Positions 25,545-34,255 of a stretch of DNA of 64,000 nucleotides are shown here, piece by piece (within the stretch, counting starts at the first letter, position 1; each line of letters begins with the position of its first letter). The DNA comes from UBA830 sp038146925 (GTDB lineage: Bacteria; Pseudomonadota; Alphaproteobacteria; MPNO01; UBA830): positions 186,001 through 250,000 of the forward strand of contig JAYQSP010000001.1 in the NCBI GenBank assembly GCA_038146925.1. The letters are read 5' to 3'. Position numbers and translations under genes: made by a program. The notes below the pieces were generated by a model, which had not been told where the DNA came from, ran no database searches, and was given only the letters and a program-made list of their open reading frames with translations.

Positions 25545-28196
25545 GTGGAAACAAGCATTTATCGTTACGTAATAAAGTATTCGCTGCGTCAGCAGGTCAT
25601 TCTGACGCTGATGGCCGTCGCGTCTTTTCCGTTCCTGTATGCGTTCTACGAACTGCCGAAAATGATCGTCAACGGCGCGATACAGGCGAATTCCATTACG
25701 TTTCCGACAACGCTGGCCGGGGTGGAGCTGGATCAAATCAATTATCTGTGGGTTCTGTGCGCCGCGTTCCTGTTGCTGGTCATCATCAATCAGGCGTTCA
25801 AATACGTTATCAATCTTTATGCCGGCATCACCGGCGAACGTATGCTCCGACGGCTCCGCTTCGAACTGTATGGCCGAATTCTGCGTTTCCCTCTGCCGCA
25901 GTTCCGCAAAACGTCATCGTCCGAGATGGTGACGATGATCACCGCGGAGGTCGAGCCGCTCGGCGGTTTCGTCGGCGACGCCTTCAAGCTGCCGGTTTTT
26001 CAGGGCGGCTACTTGATCGTCATCCTGGCGTTTCTGTTCGTCCAGAACTGGTTCATGGCGCTTGCCGCCGTCGCGCTATACCCCCTACAGGGGTATCTGA
26101 TCCCCAAGCTGCAGCGCCGGGTGAATCTGCTGGGCAAGGAACGGGTCCGGCTGGTGCGCCAGCTGTCCGACCGGATCGGCGAATCCGCGAACGGCGTGAT
26201 GGAAATTCACACCAACAACACCGCCCGCCGCGAACGCGCCGATTTTTCCCGCCGCCTCGGCGCCATCTACGACGTGCGCCTCCAGATCTACATCTGGAAA
26301 TTCATCATCAAATTTCTCAACAACTCGATCAATCAGCTGGGCCCGTTCTGCTTCTATGCGATCGGCGGCTGGCTTGTGATCCAGGGCGATCTGGAAATCG
26401 GCACCCTGATGGCGGCGATTGCGGCGCACAAGGATCTCGCCGCGCCATGGAAGGAACTGTTGAACTTCTACCAGCGCCAGGCGGATGCGAAGATCAAGTA
26501 CGAACAGGTGAGGGAACAGTTCCAGCCCGTCGGCATGATGGAGGAAGGCCGGCAGCTTGACGAACCGGACGAGATCGATCCGCTGAGCGGTGAGATTGCG
26601 GCGTCCGGCCTTTCGCTGGGGGACGATTCCGGTGCGGTTCACGTGGATGGCGCGTCCTTCACGTTCGATGCCGCCGATCATGTCGCGCTTGTCGGCGGCG
26701 GCGGTTCCGGCAAGGAGGAAACCACCCAGTTGCTGGCCGGTCTGCTGGCGCCCACCAGCGGGAATTTGCAGATCGGATCTCGCAAGATTGCGGATCTGCC
26801 GGAAGCCGTGACCGGCCGCCGCATCGCCTATGTCGGGTCGACAGCGTATTTGTTTTCCACCACTGTACGCGACAACCTGCTCTACGGCGTCCAGCACCAA
26901 CCCCTGCGGGACGCGGAATACAACGAGGACACCCGCCGCGAATACGATCATTATCTGTCCGAGGCGAAAGCTTCCGGCAACTCCACCGACGATCTGAATG
27001 CGAACTGGATCGATTACGAGGCGGCCGGCGCCGCCGATGACGATGCGCTGCTGCAGCGTATTTTCAGCGTTCTGAAAATGGTCCGGCTCGATGACGACAT
27101 TTACACGCTTGGTCTGCGGGGAACGATCGATCCCGCCACACAGTCCGAACTTGCGGAAAAGTTCCTTCAAGCCCGTTCCGAGTTTCACAATCGTCTGACC
27201 GACCCCGCCATCGCCGCGCTCGTCGAAGGGTTCGATCCGGAAAAATACAACGAGAACGCGACGCTCGGAGAAAACCTGCTGTTCGGCACCCCGGTCGGCC
27301 CCACCTTCGATATGGACCGTCTGGCGGAGAACGAATACGTGATCTCGGTTCTGGACGATCAGGGTCTGATCGACCCGCTGCTCGACGCCGGACAGCAGAT
27401 CGCGTCGACCATGACGGAACTGTTCGCCGACCTGCCCGCCGGGCATCCGTTCTTCGAACAGTTCAGCTTTATTTCTTCGGACGACCTGCCGGAGTTCCAG
27501 TCCGTTCTGACCCGTATAAACCGCGACGGTATCGACACGCTGCGACCGGAAGAACGGACCATGCTTCTGTCCTTGCCGTTCAAGGTGTCGCCGGCGCGTC
27601 ATCGGCTGGGCGTGATCACCGACGAGCTCCAGGAACGGATTCTGGTGGCGCGCAGGGCGTTTGCCGAAAACCTGCCGGAGGAATTCCTGGGCGCAGTCGA
27701 ATTCTTCGACATGGACGCTTTCAACGCCGCCGCGACGCTGCAGGACAACATTCTTTTCGGCAAGCTGGCCTACGGACAGGCGGGCGGAGCGGAACGGGTC
27801 GGCGAGATCATGTCTGCGGTGATCGACGATCTCGATCTGCGGGCCGCGGTGATGGAAGTCGGGCTCAGTTTCCACGTCGGCATCGGCGGCGGGCGGCTGT
27901 CCGGCGCGCAACGCCAGAAGCTCGGTATCGCCCGTGCAATTCTCAAACGCCCCGATGTCTTGATCCTGAACGAGGCGACCGGCAGCCTGGACGGCGCGAC
28001 GCAGTCGGCGCTGCTGTCCGCGCTGCGCGAGGAAATGGCGGGCCGCGGGCTTGTCTGGGCTGTCCACCGTGCGTCGATGGCGGAGGATTTCGACAGAATC
28101 CTGGTGATGAAATCCGGCCGTGTGATCGAGCAGGGAACGTGGAGCGAGTTGAACGCCGAAGGCTCGACGCTACATGAACTGGTGCAGTCGGAATGA
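25545..28196 (+). CDS. Atypical ABC exporter with large insertion and degenerate ATP site
   Basis: 883 residues. Residues 1-330 form an exporter-type membrane domain with the usual TM helices and cytoplasmic loops (FRKTSSSEMVTMITAEVEPLGGFV, ERVRLVRQLSDRIGESANGV). The nucleotide domain is abnormal: Walker A reads GGGGSGKEETT (about 383-393) instead of GxxGxGKST; the Q-loop Gln is replaced (YVGSTAYLF); Walker B is LILNEATGSLD with Asn for Asp. The signature LSGAQRQKLGIARA and the H-loop WAVHR remain. About 270 extra residues separate Q-loop and signature, and a TVRDNLLYG-like motif occurs three times (about 440, 571 and 730). The downstream gene encodes a cyclic-nucleotide-binding protein. The frame is intact, so this is a divergent subfamily, not decay. 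Confidence 0.88.
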   Translation: METSIYRYVIKYSLRQQVILTLMAVASFPFLYAFYELPKMIVNGAIQANSITFPTTLAGVELDQINYLWVLCAAFLLLVIINQAFKYVINLYAGITGERMLRRLRFELYGRILRFPLPQFRKTSSSEMVTMITAEVEPLGGFVGDAFKLPVFQGGYLIVILAFLFVQNWFMALAAVALYPLQGYLIPKLQRRVNLLGKERVRLVRQLSDRIGESANGVMEIHTNNTARRERADFSRRLGAIYDVRLQIYIWKFIIKFLNNSINQLGPFCFYAIGGWLVIQGDLEIGTLMAAIAAHKDLAAPWKELLNFYQRQADAKIKYEQVREQFQPVGMMEEGRQLDEPDEIDPLSGEIAASGLSLGDDSGAVHVDGASFTFDAADHVALVGGGGSGKEETTQLLAGLLAPTSGNLQIGSRKIADLPEAVTGRRIAYVGSTAYLFSTTVRDNLLYGVQHQPLRDAEYNEDTRREYDHYLSEAKASGNSTDDLNANWIDYEAAGAADDDALLQRIFSVLKMVRLDDDIYTLGLRGTIDPATQSELAEKFLQARSEFHNRLTDPAIAALVEGFDPEKYNENATLGENLLFGTPVGPTFDMDRLAENEYVISVLDDQGLIDPLLDAGQQIASTMTELFADLPAGHPFFEQFSFISSDDLPEFQSVLTRINRDGIDTLRPEERTMLLSLPFKVSPARHRLGVITDELQERILVARRAFAENLPEEFLGAVEFFDMDAFNAAATLQDNILFGKLAYGQAGGAERVGEIMSAVIDDLDLRAAVMEVGLSFHVGIGGGRLSGAQRQKLGIARAILKRPDVLILNEATGSLDGATQSALLSALREEMAGRGLVWAVHRASMAEDFDRILVMKSGRVIEQGTWSELNAEGSTLHELVQSE

Positions 28197-28263
28197 TACA
28201 TCGTGATATGACAAACCGGCTGGTGCTGAATATGATTTGTGCAAAGACGGCGAGGAGAAACCG

Positions 28264-28710
28264 GTGAGCCTGAATGAAGAGGTCGAGGCCCTGCGCAGCG
28301 TGCCGCTGTTTGCGAAGATCGAGCCGTCGAAACTGAAATTGCTGGCGTTTACCAGCGAACGTCTGACATTTCCCGCGGGCGGAGAATTGTTTCACCAGGG
28401 CGACCCCGGCGATGCCGCCTATATCATTCTCGAGGGTCAGGCCGATGTCGTGGTCGATACCCCCAACGGCGAACTGGCCGTCGCCAAGGTCGGCAAGAAC
28501 GATTTCGTCGGCGAAATCGCTATCCTCATCGACGTGCCGCGTACCGCCACGATCCGCGCGGAGACCGAGCTGATCACGCTGGCGATCACCAAGGACCTGT
28601 TCTTTCGCATGATCAGCGAATTTCCCGACATGGCGGTCGAAATCATGCGCGAACTCGCCCATCGGCTGGACGCCACTACCGCGCAGCTGCGCGAAGCCAG
28701 CAACGGCTGA
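28264..28710 (+). CDS. Stand-alone cyclic nucleotide-binding domain protein
   Basis: 148 residues, essentially a single cNMP-binding (CAP_ED) domain: PLFAKIEPSKLKLLAF, LFHQGDPGDAAYIILEGQADV, and the phosphate-binding cassette FVGEIAILIDVPRTATIRAE. A C-terminal helix follows but no helix-turn-helix, so it is not a transcription factor; it may act as a regulatory subunit. GTG 28264 is chosen because GAGGAG lies 8 bp upstream; the upstream ATG at 28237 has no clear site. It is 67 bp downstream of the ABC exporter gene, suggesting that cAMP or cGMP modulates that transporter (inference). Confidence 0.88.
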   Translation: MSLNEEVEALRSVPLFAKIEPSKLKLLAFTSERLTFPAGGELFHQGDPGDAAYIILEGQADVVVDTPNGELAVAKVGKNDFVGEIAILIDVPRTATIRAETELITLAITKDLFFRMISEFPDMAVEIMRELAHRLDATTAQLREASNG

Positions 28711-28746
28711 CCCCGGCTTTCGGTCGCGGCGGACGATCCCGGATCT

Positions 28747-29238
28747 ATGAGCAGGCTGGACTCCTTTATACGACGGGTATCGGCCCAGCGTGACTGCCTC
28801 AATATGGCCAGGGATCTGATCGCCGATCTGCCGGGACCGGTGCTGGAACTCGGCCTGGGCAATGGCCGCACCTACGATCATCTGCGCGAACTGTTTCCCG
28901 ACCGCGAAATTTTTGTATTCGACCGGCGGGTGGCCGCGCACCCGGATTGCATTCCCGACGACGATCACATGATCCTTGGCGACATCACCTACACGCTGGC
29001 ATCGGCGGCGGACCGTCTCGGCGGCAGGGCGGCGCTGGCGCATTGCGATATCGGCACCGGCGAAAAGGAAAGTAACGCGCGCCTGATCGCCGCCATTGCG
29101 CCGCTGGTAAATGCGTTGATGCTGCCGGGCGGCATCGTCTGCAGCGACCAGGAATATACGGTCGCCAACTGGGCGGCCCAGCCTCTGCCCGATGGTGTGC
29201 GACCGGGCCGGTATTTCATCAACCGGGTGGAAAAATAA
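28747..29238 (+). CDS. Small class I SAM-dependent methyltransferase
   Basis: 163 residues. The SAM-binding motif is PVLELGLGNGRTYDHLRELF, followed by IFVFDRRVAAHP with the acidic residue after strand 2 and MILGDITYTLASAA. The C-terminal part NALMLPGGIVCSDQEY fits strand 5. It is short for the family, essentially the Rossmann core, so it may rely on a partner or act on a small substrate. Starts 36 bp after the cyclic-nucleotide-binding gene, probably in the same transcript. Confidence 0.8.
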   Translation: MSRLDSFIRRVSAQRDCLNMARDLIADLPGPVLELGLGNGRTYDHLRELFPDREIFVFDRRVAAHPDCIPDDDHMILGDITYTLASAADRLGGRAALAHCDIGTGEKESNARLIAAIAPLVNALMLPGGIVCSDQEYTVANWAAQPLPDGVRPGRYFINRVEK

Positions 29239-29337
29239 CGCAGGGCAGCCGGTCGGCATCGCCACGTTAATTTCTCTTTCAGAAACGCACCTTATTCTCC
29301 GTCCCGGGGTAGGCAGTAGTAACTTGAGGCTATTGTC

Positions 29338-29532
29338 ATGAAGAAAATCGACGAACTCGTTCCCGGCCTGAAATTCAGGGCGGCGGAAGGCCTGGTGTGG
29401 GAAATCGACCGGATCGAAGAACTGTCCACGCCTATTCCTCATGTCCGGATGGTCGGCGTCGGCGATCCGACATCCGTCAAAGTCATCGCGCAGAGCGTCC
29501 TGATGGACCAGGCGCGGTTTCAGGCGGTTTAG
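29338..29532 (+). CDS. Small conserved hypothetical protein
   Basis: 64 residues, MKKIDELVPGLKFRAAEGLV at the start, no signal or membrane segment. The alternating pattern (LVWEIDRIEELSTPIPHVRMVGVG) suggests a small beta-rich fold. I do not recognise a named family. Composition and codon use match neighbouring genes. It ends 11 bp before the convergent stop of the P-type ATPase gene. Confidence 0.65.
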   Translation: MKKIDELVPGLKFRAAEGLVWEIDRIEELSTPIPHVRMVGVGDPTSVKVIAQSVLMDQARFQAV

Positions 29533-29542
29533 GCCGGCCGGT

Positions 29543-31870
29543 TTACTTCAGGTTCGCGGTTCGCAGCCGCAGCGCATTGCCGATCACGCTGACGGACGAG
29601 AGGCTCATTGCGGCGGCGGCGATCATGGGCGACAGCAGGATGCCGAATACCGGGAAAAGCACGCCGGCGGCGATCGGTACGCCGGCGCCGTTATAGACAA
29701 AAGCGAAAAACAGGTTCTGGCGGATGTTGCGCATGGTCGCGCGGGCCAGCGCGCGGGCGCGGACGATGCCCTGCAGGTCGCCTTTGACCAGCGTGATGCC
29801 GGCGCTTTCCAGCGCGACGTCGGCACCGGTGCCCATGGCAATGCCGACATCGGCCCCGGCCAGTGCCGGGGCGTCGTTGATGCCGTCGCCCGCCATGGCG
29901 ACGCAGGCCCCCTGTTGCTGGAGTTCCGCGATCAGCGCCGCCTTGTCTTCCGGCAGCAGACCGGCGCGGACGTCGTCGATGCCCAGCTGTGCTGCGACCG
30001 CGCGGGCGGTGACGTGATTGTCCCCGGTCGCCATGACGACGCGAACGCCGTCGCCCCGCAGACGGTCCAGCGCCGGTGTCGCGGTGGCCTTGACCGGGTC
30101 GGACAGGCGCAAAATCGCGGCTGCGGTCCCGTCGATACCCAAAAACATGACCGTTTCGCCGTTCTTGCGATAGACGTCGGACCGCATCTCCGCCGCCGAA
30201 ACGTCGATGCCCGCGTCGTCCATCATTGCCCGGTTGCCCAGCACGATATGCCGGCTATCGACCGCGGCGGACACGCCCTTGCCGGTTGTCGATGCAAATC
30301 CGGAAACATTGCCGTATTCCAGCAAACGGTCTTCCGCCGCTGTCATGATGGCGGCGGCGAGCGGATGTTCGGAGCCGCGCTCGACGCTGGCGGCGAGACG
30401 GACGATGTCTGCTTCGGTTTCGCCCGATAACACATCGACGCCGAGCAGCGCCGGCGCGCCTTCAGTCAGCGTACCGGTCTTGTCGACCACCAGGGTGTCG
30501 ACGCCGGCCAGTCTTTCCAGCGCTTCCGCGTCTCTTATAAGGACGCCCGCGCGCGCGCCGCGGCCCGTCGCGGTCATGATCGACATCGGCGTGGCGAGGC
30601 CCAACGCGCACGGGCAGGCGACGATCAGGACGGAAACTGCAACGACGACGGCGTAGGCGAGGCGAGGCTCCGGACCCCAGGCGGACCAACCAGCAAACGC
30701 GACGATCGCAGCCAGGACAACCGCGGGCACGAAGATACCTGCCACCCGGTCGGCCACTTTCTGGACCGGGGCGCGGCTGCGCTGGGCGGCGGCGACGAGC
30801 CCGACGATGCGCGCCAGTAATGTGTCCTCGCCCACACGGGTCGCCTCCATGACCAGCGACCCGGTGCCGTTCAGCGTGGCGCCCGTCACCGTGTCGCCCG
30901 GTCCTTTTTCTACCGGGACGGGTTCCCCGGTGATCATGGATTCGTCGATCGCGGACGCCCCTTCCACAACCATTCCGTCGACGGGTATTTTTTCGCCGGG
31001 CCGGATGCGCAGCCGGTCGCCGGTCCGCACGTCTTCCAGCGCGATTTCCGTCTCGGTGCCGTCCAGGTTCAGCTTGCTGGCGGTCTTGGCGGCCAGATCC
31101 AGAAGCGCGCGCAGCGCGCTGCCGGTCTGTTCGCGGGCGCGAAGTTCCAGCATCTGGCCGAGCAGGACCAGAACGACGATCACCGCGGCGGCTTCGAAAT
31201 ACACCCCGACCGAACCGTCAGGCTGGCGGAATCCCTTCGGAAAAACATCGGGTGACAGGGTTGCGACGAGGCTGAACAGATAGGCCGCGCTGACCCCCAG
31301 CGCGATCAGGGTGAACATGTTCAGGTTCCAGGTCGCGACCGACCGCACGCCGCGCACCAGAAACGGCCAGCCGCACCAAAGCACGACCGGCGTTGCCAGG
31401 ATCAGTTCGGTCCAGGCGGCAATGCGGACACCCAGCCAGTCCTTGACCGGCAACCCGGCCATCGGGCCCATGGCGACGAGGAAAACCGGGAGCGTGAAGA
31501 CGACGCCAACGATGAATCGGCGCGTAAAATCGACCAGTTCCGGATTGGGGCCGGCATCGGCCGGCGGCAAACCCATCGGTTCCAGCGCCATGCCGCAGAC
31601 CGGACAGCTGCCGGGGCCTTCCTGGACGATCTCGGGGTCCATCGGACAGGTGAACATGGTTCCTGCCGGCGCGTTGTTGGCGGCCTCGAGATGGGCGCCC
31701 GACAGAAAATGTTGCGGATCGGCGGCGAAACGGTCGCAGCAGCGCTGTCCGCAGAAATGATAGGTCTCGCCGTCGTGGTCGTGCTGCGGTTTGCCGGCAT
31801 CCATATCCACCGACATGCCACAGACCGGGTCGATAGTGGTGCGTGTGTCGGCGATGGCAGGTGCTGTCAC
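29543..31870 (-). CDS. Heavy-metal (copper-type) P1B-type ATPase with YHS and heavy-metal-binding N-terminus
   Basis: 775-residue cation pump. Instead of classical HMA domains, the N-terminus has a YHS domain ([18 protein letters not shown], then [19 protein letters not shown]) and the short metal-binding motif [21 protein letters not shown]. The pump core has the CPC membrane motif [11 protein letters not shown], phosphorylation site DKTGTLTEG, the TGEP motif in [18 protein letters not shown] and [16 protein letters not shown]. The CPC motif and N-terminus indicate Cu(I)/Ag(I) export. No copper regulator is visible nearby. Confidence 0.95.
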   Translation of the reverse strand: MTAPAIADTRTTIDPVCGMSVDMDAGKPQHDHDGETYHFCGQRCCDRFAADPQHFLSGAHLEAANNAPAGTMFTCPMDPEIVQEGPGSCPVCGMALEPMGLPPADAGPNPELVDFTRRFIVGVVFTLPVFLVAMGPMAGLPVKDWLGVRIAAWTELILATPVVLWCGWPFLVRGVRSVATWNLNMFTLIALGVSAAYLFSLVATLSPDVFPKGFRQPDGSVGVYFEAAAVIVVLVLLGQMLELRAREQTGSALRALLDLAAKTASKLNLDGTETEIALEDVRTGDRLRIRPGEKIPVDGMVVEGASAIDESMITGEPVPVEKGPGDTVTGATLNGTGSLVMEATRVGEDTLLARIVGLVAAAQRSRAPVQKVADRVAGIFVPAVVLAAIVAFAGWSAWGPEPRLAYAVVVAVSVLIVACPCALGLATPMSIMTATGRGARAGVLIRDAEALERLAGVDTLVVDKTGTLTEGAPALLGVDVLSGETEADIVRLAASVERGSEHPLAAAIMTAAEDRLLEYGNVSGFASTTGKGVSAAVDSRHIVLGNRAMMDDAGIDVSAAEMRSDVYRKNGETVMFLGIDGTAAAILRLSDPVKATATPALDRLRGDGVRVVMATGDNHVTARAVAAQLGIDDVRAGLLPEDKAALIAELQQQGACVAMAGDGINDAPALAGADVGIAMGTGADVALESAGITLVKGDLQGIVRARALARATMRNIRQNLFFAFVYNGAGVPIAAGVLFPVFGILLSPMIAAAAMSLSSVSVIGNALRLRTANLK

Positions 31871-31926
31871 GATGAACTCCGGATGAGAAGAGCCTCTGAT
31901 TTAGCGCCGTCCGGGCGCCGCGGCAA

Positions 31927-32721
31927 TCATTCCCGGATGTCGATGTCGGCCCAGACAGGGGCGTGATCCGACGGTTTTTCCCAGCCGCGTGCGTCGCGGA
32001 ACACACCGGCATCCGTCACTTTATGCGTCAGCGCCGGGCTGACCCAGATGTGATCCAGCCGACGGCCCCGGTCGCTGCCTGGCCATGCGCGGTTGCGGTA
32101 ACTCCACCAGGAATAGATTTTCTCGTCTTCCGGGATAACGGCACGGACGGCATCGACCCAGCCATGCCCTGCCTGCCAGGCGGCGAGGCCCTCGACCTCC
32201 ACAGGCGTATGGCTGACCACTTTCAGCAATTGTTTGTGCGACCAGACGTCGTTTTCATGCGGCGCGATGTTCAGGTCGCCGACCAGAATGCGCTTGCCCC
32301 GGGGCGACAGGTCTTTCGACCAGGCTGCGGCTTCTTTCAGGAAATCCAGTTTGTGGGCGAATTTTTCGTTGATCTTCGGGTCGGGCTCGTCGCCGCCGGC
32401 GGGTACGTAGAAATTGTGCAGCTCCACCTTGCTGCCGATATCGGCGGCGACATGGCGGCAGTCTTCGCGCGCGCACCAGTCGCGGCTGCCGCCGTCTGAA
32501 AGCGGTGTCCGCGCCAGGATCGCAACGCCGTTATAGCCCTTCATGCCGCGCACATGCTGGTGCGGAAATCCGATCTCGGCGATCGCGTCGGCGGGGAAAT
32601 CGGAATCCTGCGCCTTGATTTCCTGCAAACACAGAAAGTCCGGCTGCAATTCGTCGGCGACGCGTTTCAGGGCGTCCAGCCGCAGGCGCACGGAGTTTAT
32701 GTTCCAGGAAACGATCCGCAT
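31927..32721 (-). CDS. xthA: Exodeoxyribonuclease III
   Basis: AP endonuclease/3'-5' exonuclease of base-excision repair, 264 residues as is normal. Motifs: MRIVSWNINSVRLR, the metal-binding Glu in FLCLQEIKAQD, YNGVAILAR, VGDLNIAPHENDVW, RLDHIWVSPAL and the catalytic His in KPSDHAPVWADI. ATG 32721 gives the canonical N-terminus; the longer open frame overlaps the upstream amidotransferase gene. It follows that gene by 13 bp and is likely co-transcribed. Confidence 0.96.
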   Translation of the reverse strand: MRIVSWNINSVRLRLDALKRVADELQPDFLCLQEIKAQDSDFPADAIAEIGFPHQHVRGMKGYNGVAILARTPLSDGGSRDWCAREDCRHVAADIGSKVELHNFYVPAGGDEPDPKINEKFAHKLDFLKEAAAWSKDLSPRGKRILVGDLNIAPHENDVWSHKQLLKVVSHTPVEVEGLAAWQAGHGWVDAVRAVIPEDEKIYSWWSYRNRAWPGSDRGRRLDHIWVSPALTHKVTDAGVFRDARGWEKPSDHAPVWADIDIRE

Positions 32722-32734
32722 GACGGGGCCGGGC

Positions 32735-33529
32735 TTATTCCGCCGCGATCTTCCGGCCGGATCGCGCCGCCGCGCGGTCGCGGCAGGCGTTGCCGAAGGC
32801 ACGCCAAAGTCCATTCGACAACGCGTTGTCTTCGAACCGCCATTCCGCATGCCACTGGACGCCGACGCAGAATGCATCCGTCTCGGTATACCGGATGCCC
32901 TCGATCACGCCGTCCGGCGCCGATACGCACTCGACCTCGAAGCCGGGCGCCACTACGTCCACCGCCTGTGCGTGCAGCGAATTCACCATGATCTCGCGAC
33001 CGCCGCAAATATTGTGGAACATGCCGTTTTCGGCCGTCACCACCAAATGCCGTTCGCTGAATTTGTGTTCCATGTCGCCTTCGCGCGGCATGCGGTGATC
33101 GTTGAAACCGTCGACCTCGTGCACGCGGTAATGAAGAGTGCCTCCCATCGCGACGTTGATTTCCTGAATGCCGCGGCAAGAGCCGAAAACCGGAACGTTC
33201 TGTTTCACGCATTCGCGGATCAGCGGCAATACCGTGTTGTCGCGCGGCGGATCGCGGACTTCGTCGTCCGGAAACGGCGGTCCGTCGTAGTGATGCGGCT
33301 CCACGTTCGCGCGACCGCCGGTCAGCATCAGACCGTCGAGGCGCGATGCCAGGTCGGCAAAATCATAGTCGTCGGCAAGCGCCGGGATCACCATCGGCAC
33401 CGCACCGGCGCCGTCGGATACTCCCCGGATATAGCGTTCGCCCACGCCGTGCTGGGCCAGCGAATGTGCGGGCAGGTAAATCTGGCTTGCGGGAATACCG
33501 ACAAGCGGCTTCGGGCTGTTTTCAACCAT
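32735..33529 (-). CDS. Class I glutamine amidotransferase-like hydrolase (peptidase C26, PuuD type)
   Basis: 264 residues. The nucleophile elbow is PVFGSCRGIQEINVAMGG with the catalytic Cys, where the family usually has GICRG; the catalytic His/Glu pair is in VGVQWHAEW. GLMLTGGRANVEPHHY is the conserved glycine-rich block. Members hydrolyse gamma-glutamyl compounds such as gamma-glutamyl-GABA in polyamine degradation, but no other puu genes are adjacent, so the substrate is uncertain. Encoded between lolA and xthA. Confidence 0.88.
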   Translation of the reverse strand: MVENSPKPLVGIPASQIYLPAHSLAQHGVGERYIRGVSDGAGAVPMVIPALADDYDFADLASRLDGLMLTGGRANVEPHHYDGPPFPDDEVRDPPRDNTVLPLIRECVKQNVPVFGSCRGIQEINVAMGGTLHYRVHEVDGFNDHRMPREGDMEHKFSERHLVVTAENGMFHNICGGREIMVNSLHAQAVDVVAPGFEVECVSAPDGVIEGIRYTETDAFCVGVQWHAEWRFEDNALSNGLWRAFGNACRDRAAARSGRKIAAE

Positions 33530-33588
33530 GCGGCATGGCTATCATACAGTTGCTTTAACGGCAATGCGCCGGTCTGCGTCGACGCAAT

Positions 33589-34215
33589 TTACTGAAGCTC
33601 ACGCTCGAATTTCGTTTCGTCGAAGACAAACACGCCGCCCGGAATTGCGACGTTGTATTCCGGCGCGACCAGCGTGACGGATGTGGAAACGCCCTGGGCG
33701 TCGGTGACCATCCATTTTCGCAGGGCCAGCGGATAATCCGCAAAGGTCATGACGAATTTGCCGTCTTCCGGTTCGTCTGTTTGAACGATTTCGACGGACA
33801 GCGTTTTGGCGTTACGAATCACCCGCCGGACCGTGACATCGCCGCTCAGCTTGATCCGGTCGCGGATCAGAAAGCTGGCCGGTGTCGTTTTCAGCGGCAC
33901 GTGCCAGACAGCTTCCAGTTCCGTGTCCACATGCGCCAGCCAGAACCCGTTGGCGTAGACCTGGATATTCGACGGCCTGGTGTATTCGAGACGCAATTTC
34001 TTGGGGCGTTCGATGTAAATGTTGCCTTCCGCGAAGCGGCCGCCCGACGACAGTTGCACGAACTTGCTGCGTAGCGATTCGACGCCGTTCAAATAGGCCT
34101 CCACGCGTGCGATATCCGCCCGGTCCTGCCCCGTGATCCGGTACTCCGCACGGGCCGGGACACCTGCCGCAGCGAACGCGGCAACGACCGCAAGGATGGT
34201 CAGAATTCTGTTCAT
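33589..34215 (-). CDS. lolA: Outer-membrane lipoprotein carrier protein LolA family
   Basis: Periplasmic chaperone carrying lipoproteins from the inner to the outer membrane, 208 residues. Signal peptide MNRILTILAVVAAFAAAGVP with cleavage near ARA-E. The conserved core includes YLNGVESLRSKFVQLSSGGRFAEGNIYIERPKKLRLEYT, the lipoprotein-binding half barrel, and ANGFWLAHVDTELE. The gene order ftsK-lolA-xthA is typical of alphaproteobacteria and supports the name. ATG 34215 gives a proper signal peptide; the open frame extends into ftsK. Confidence 0.9.
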   Translation of the reverse strand: MNRILTILAVVAAFAAAGVPARAEYRITGQDRADIARVEAYLNGVESLRSKFVQLSSGGRFAEGNIYIERPKKLRLEYTRPSNIQVYANGFWLAHVDTELEAVWHVPLKTTPASFLIRDRIKLSGDVTVRRVIRNAKTLSVEIVQTDEPEDGKFVMTFADYPLALRKWMVTDAQGVSTSVTLVAPEYNVAIPGGVFVFDETKFERELQ

Positions 34216-34255
34216 AAGGCCTATATAAGGCCGCATTGCGGCGAATGTAAGGCGG

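Noticed and set aside
28264..28710. The cyclic-nucleotide-binding protein as the CRP regulator of the nearby site
   Set aside because: The protein ends after the cNMP domain and lacks a helix-turn-helix, so it cannot be the DNA-binding regulator.
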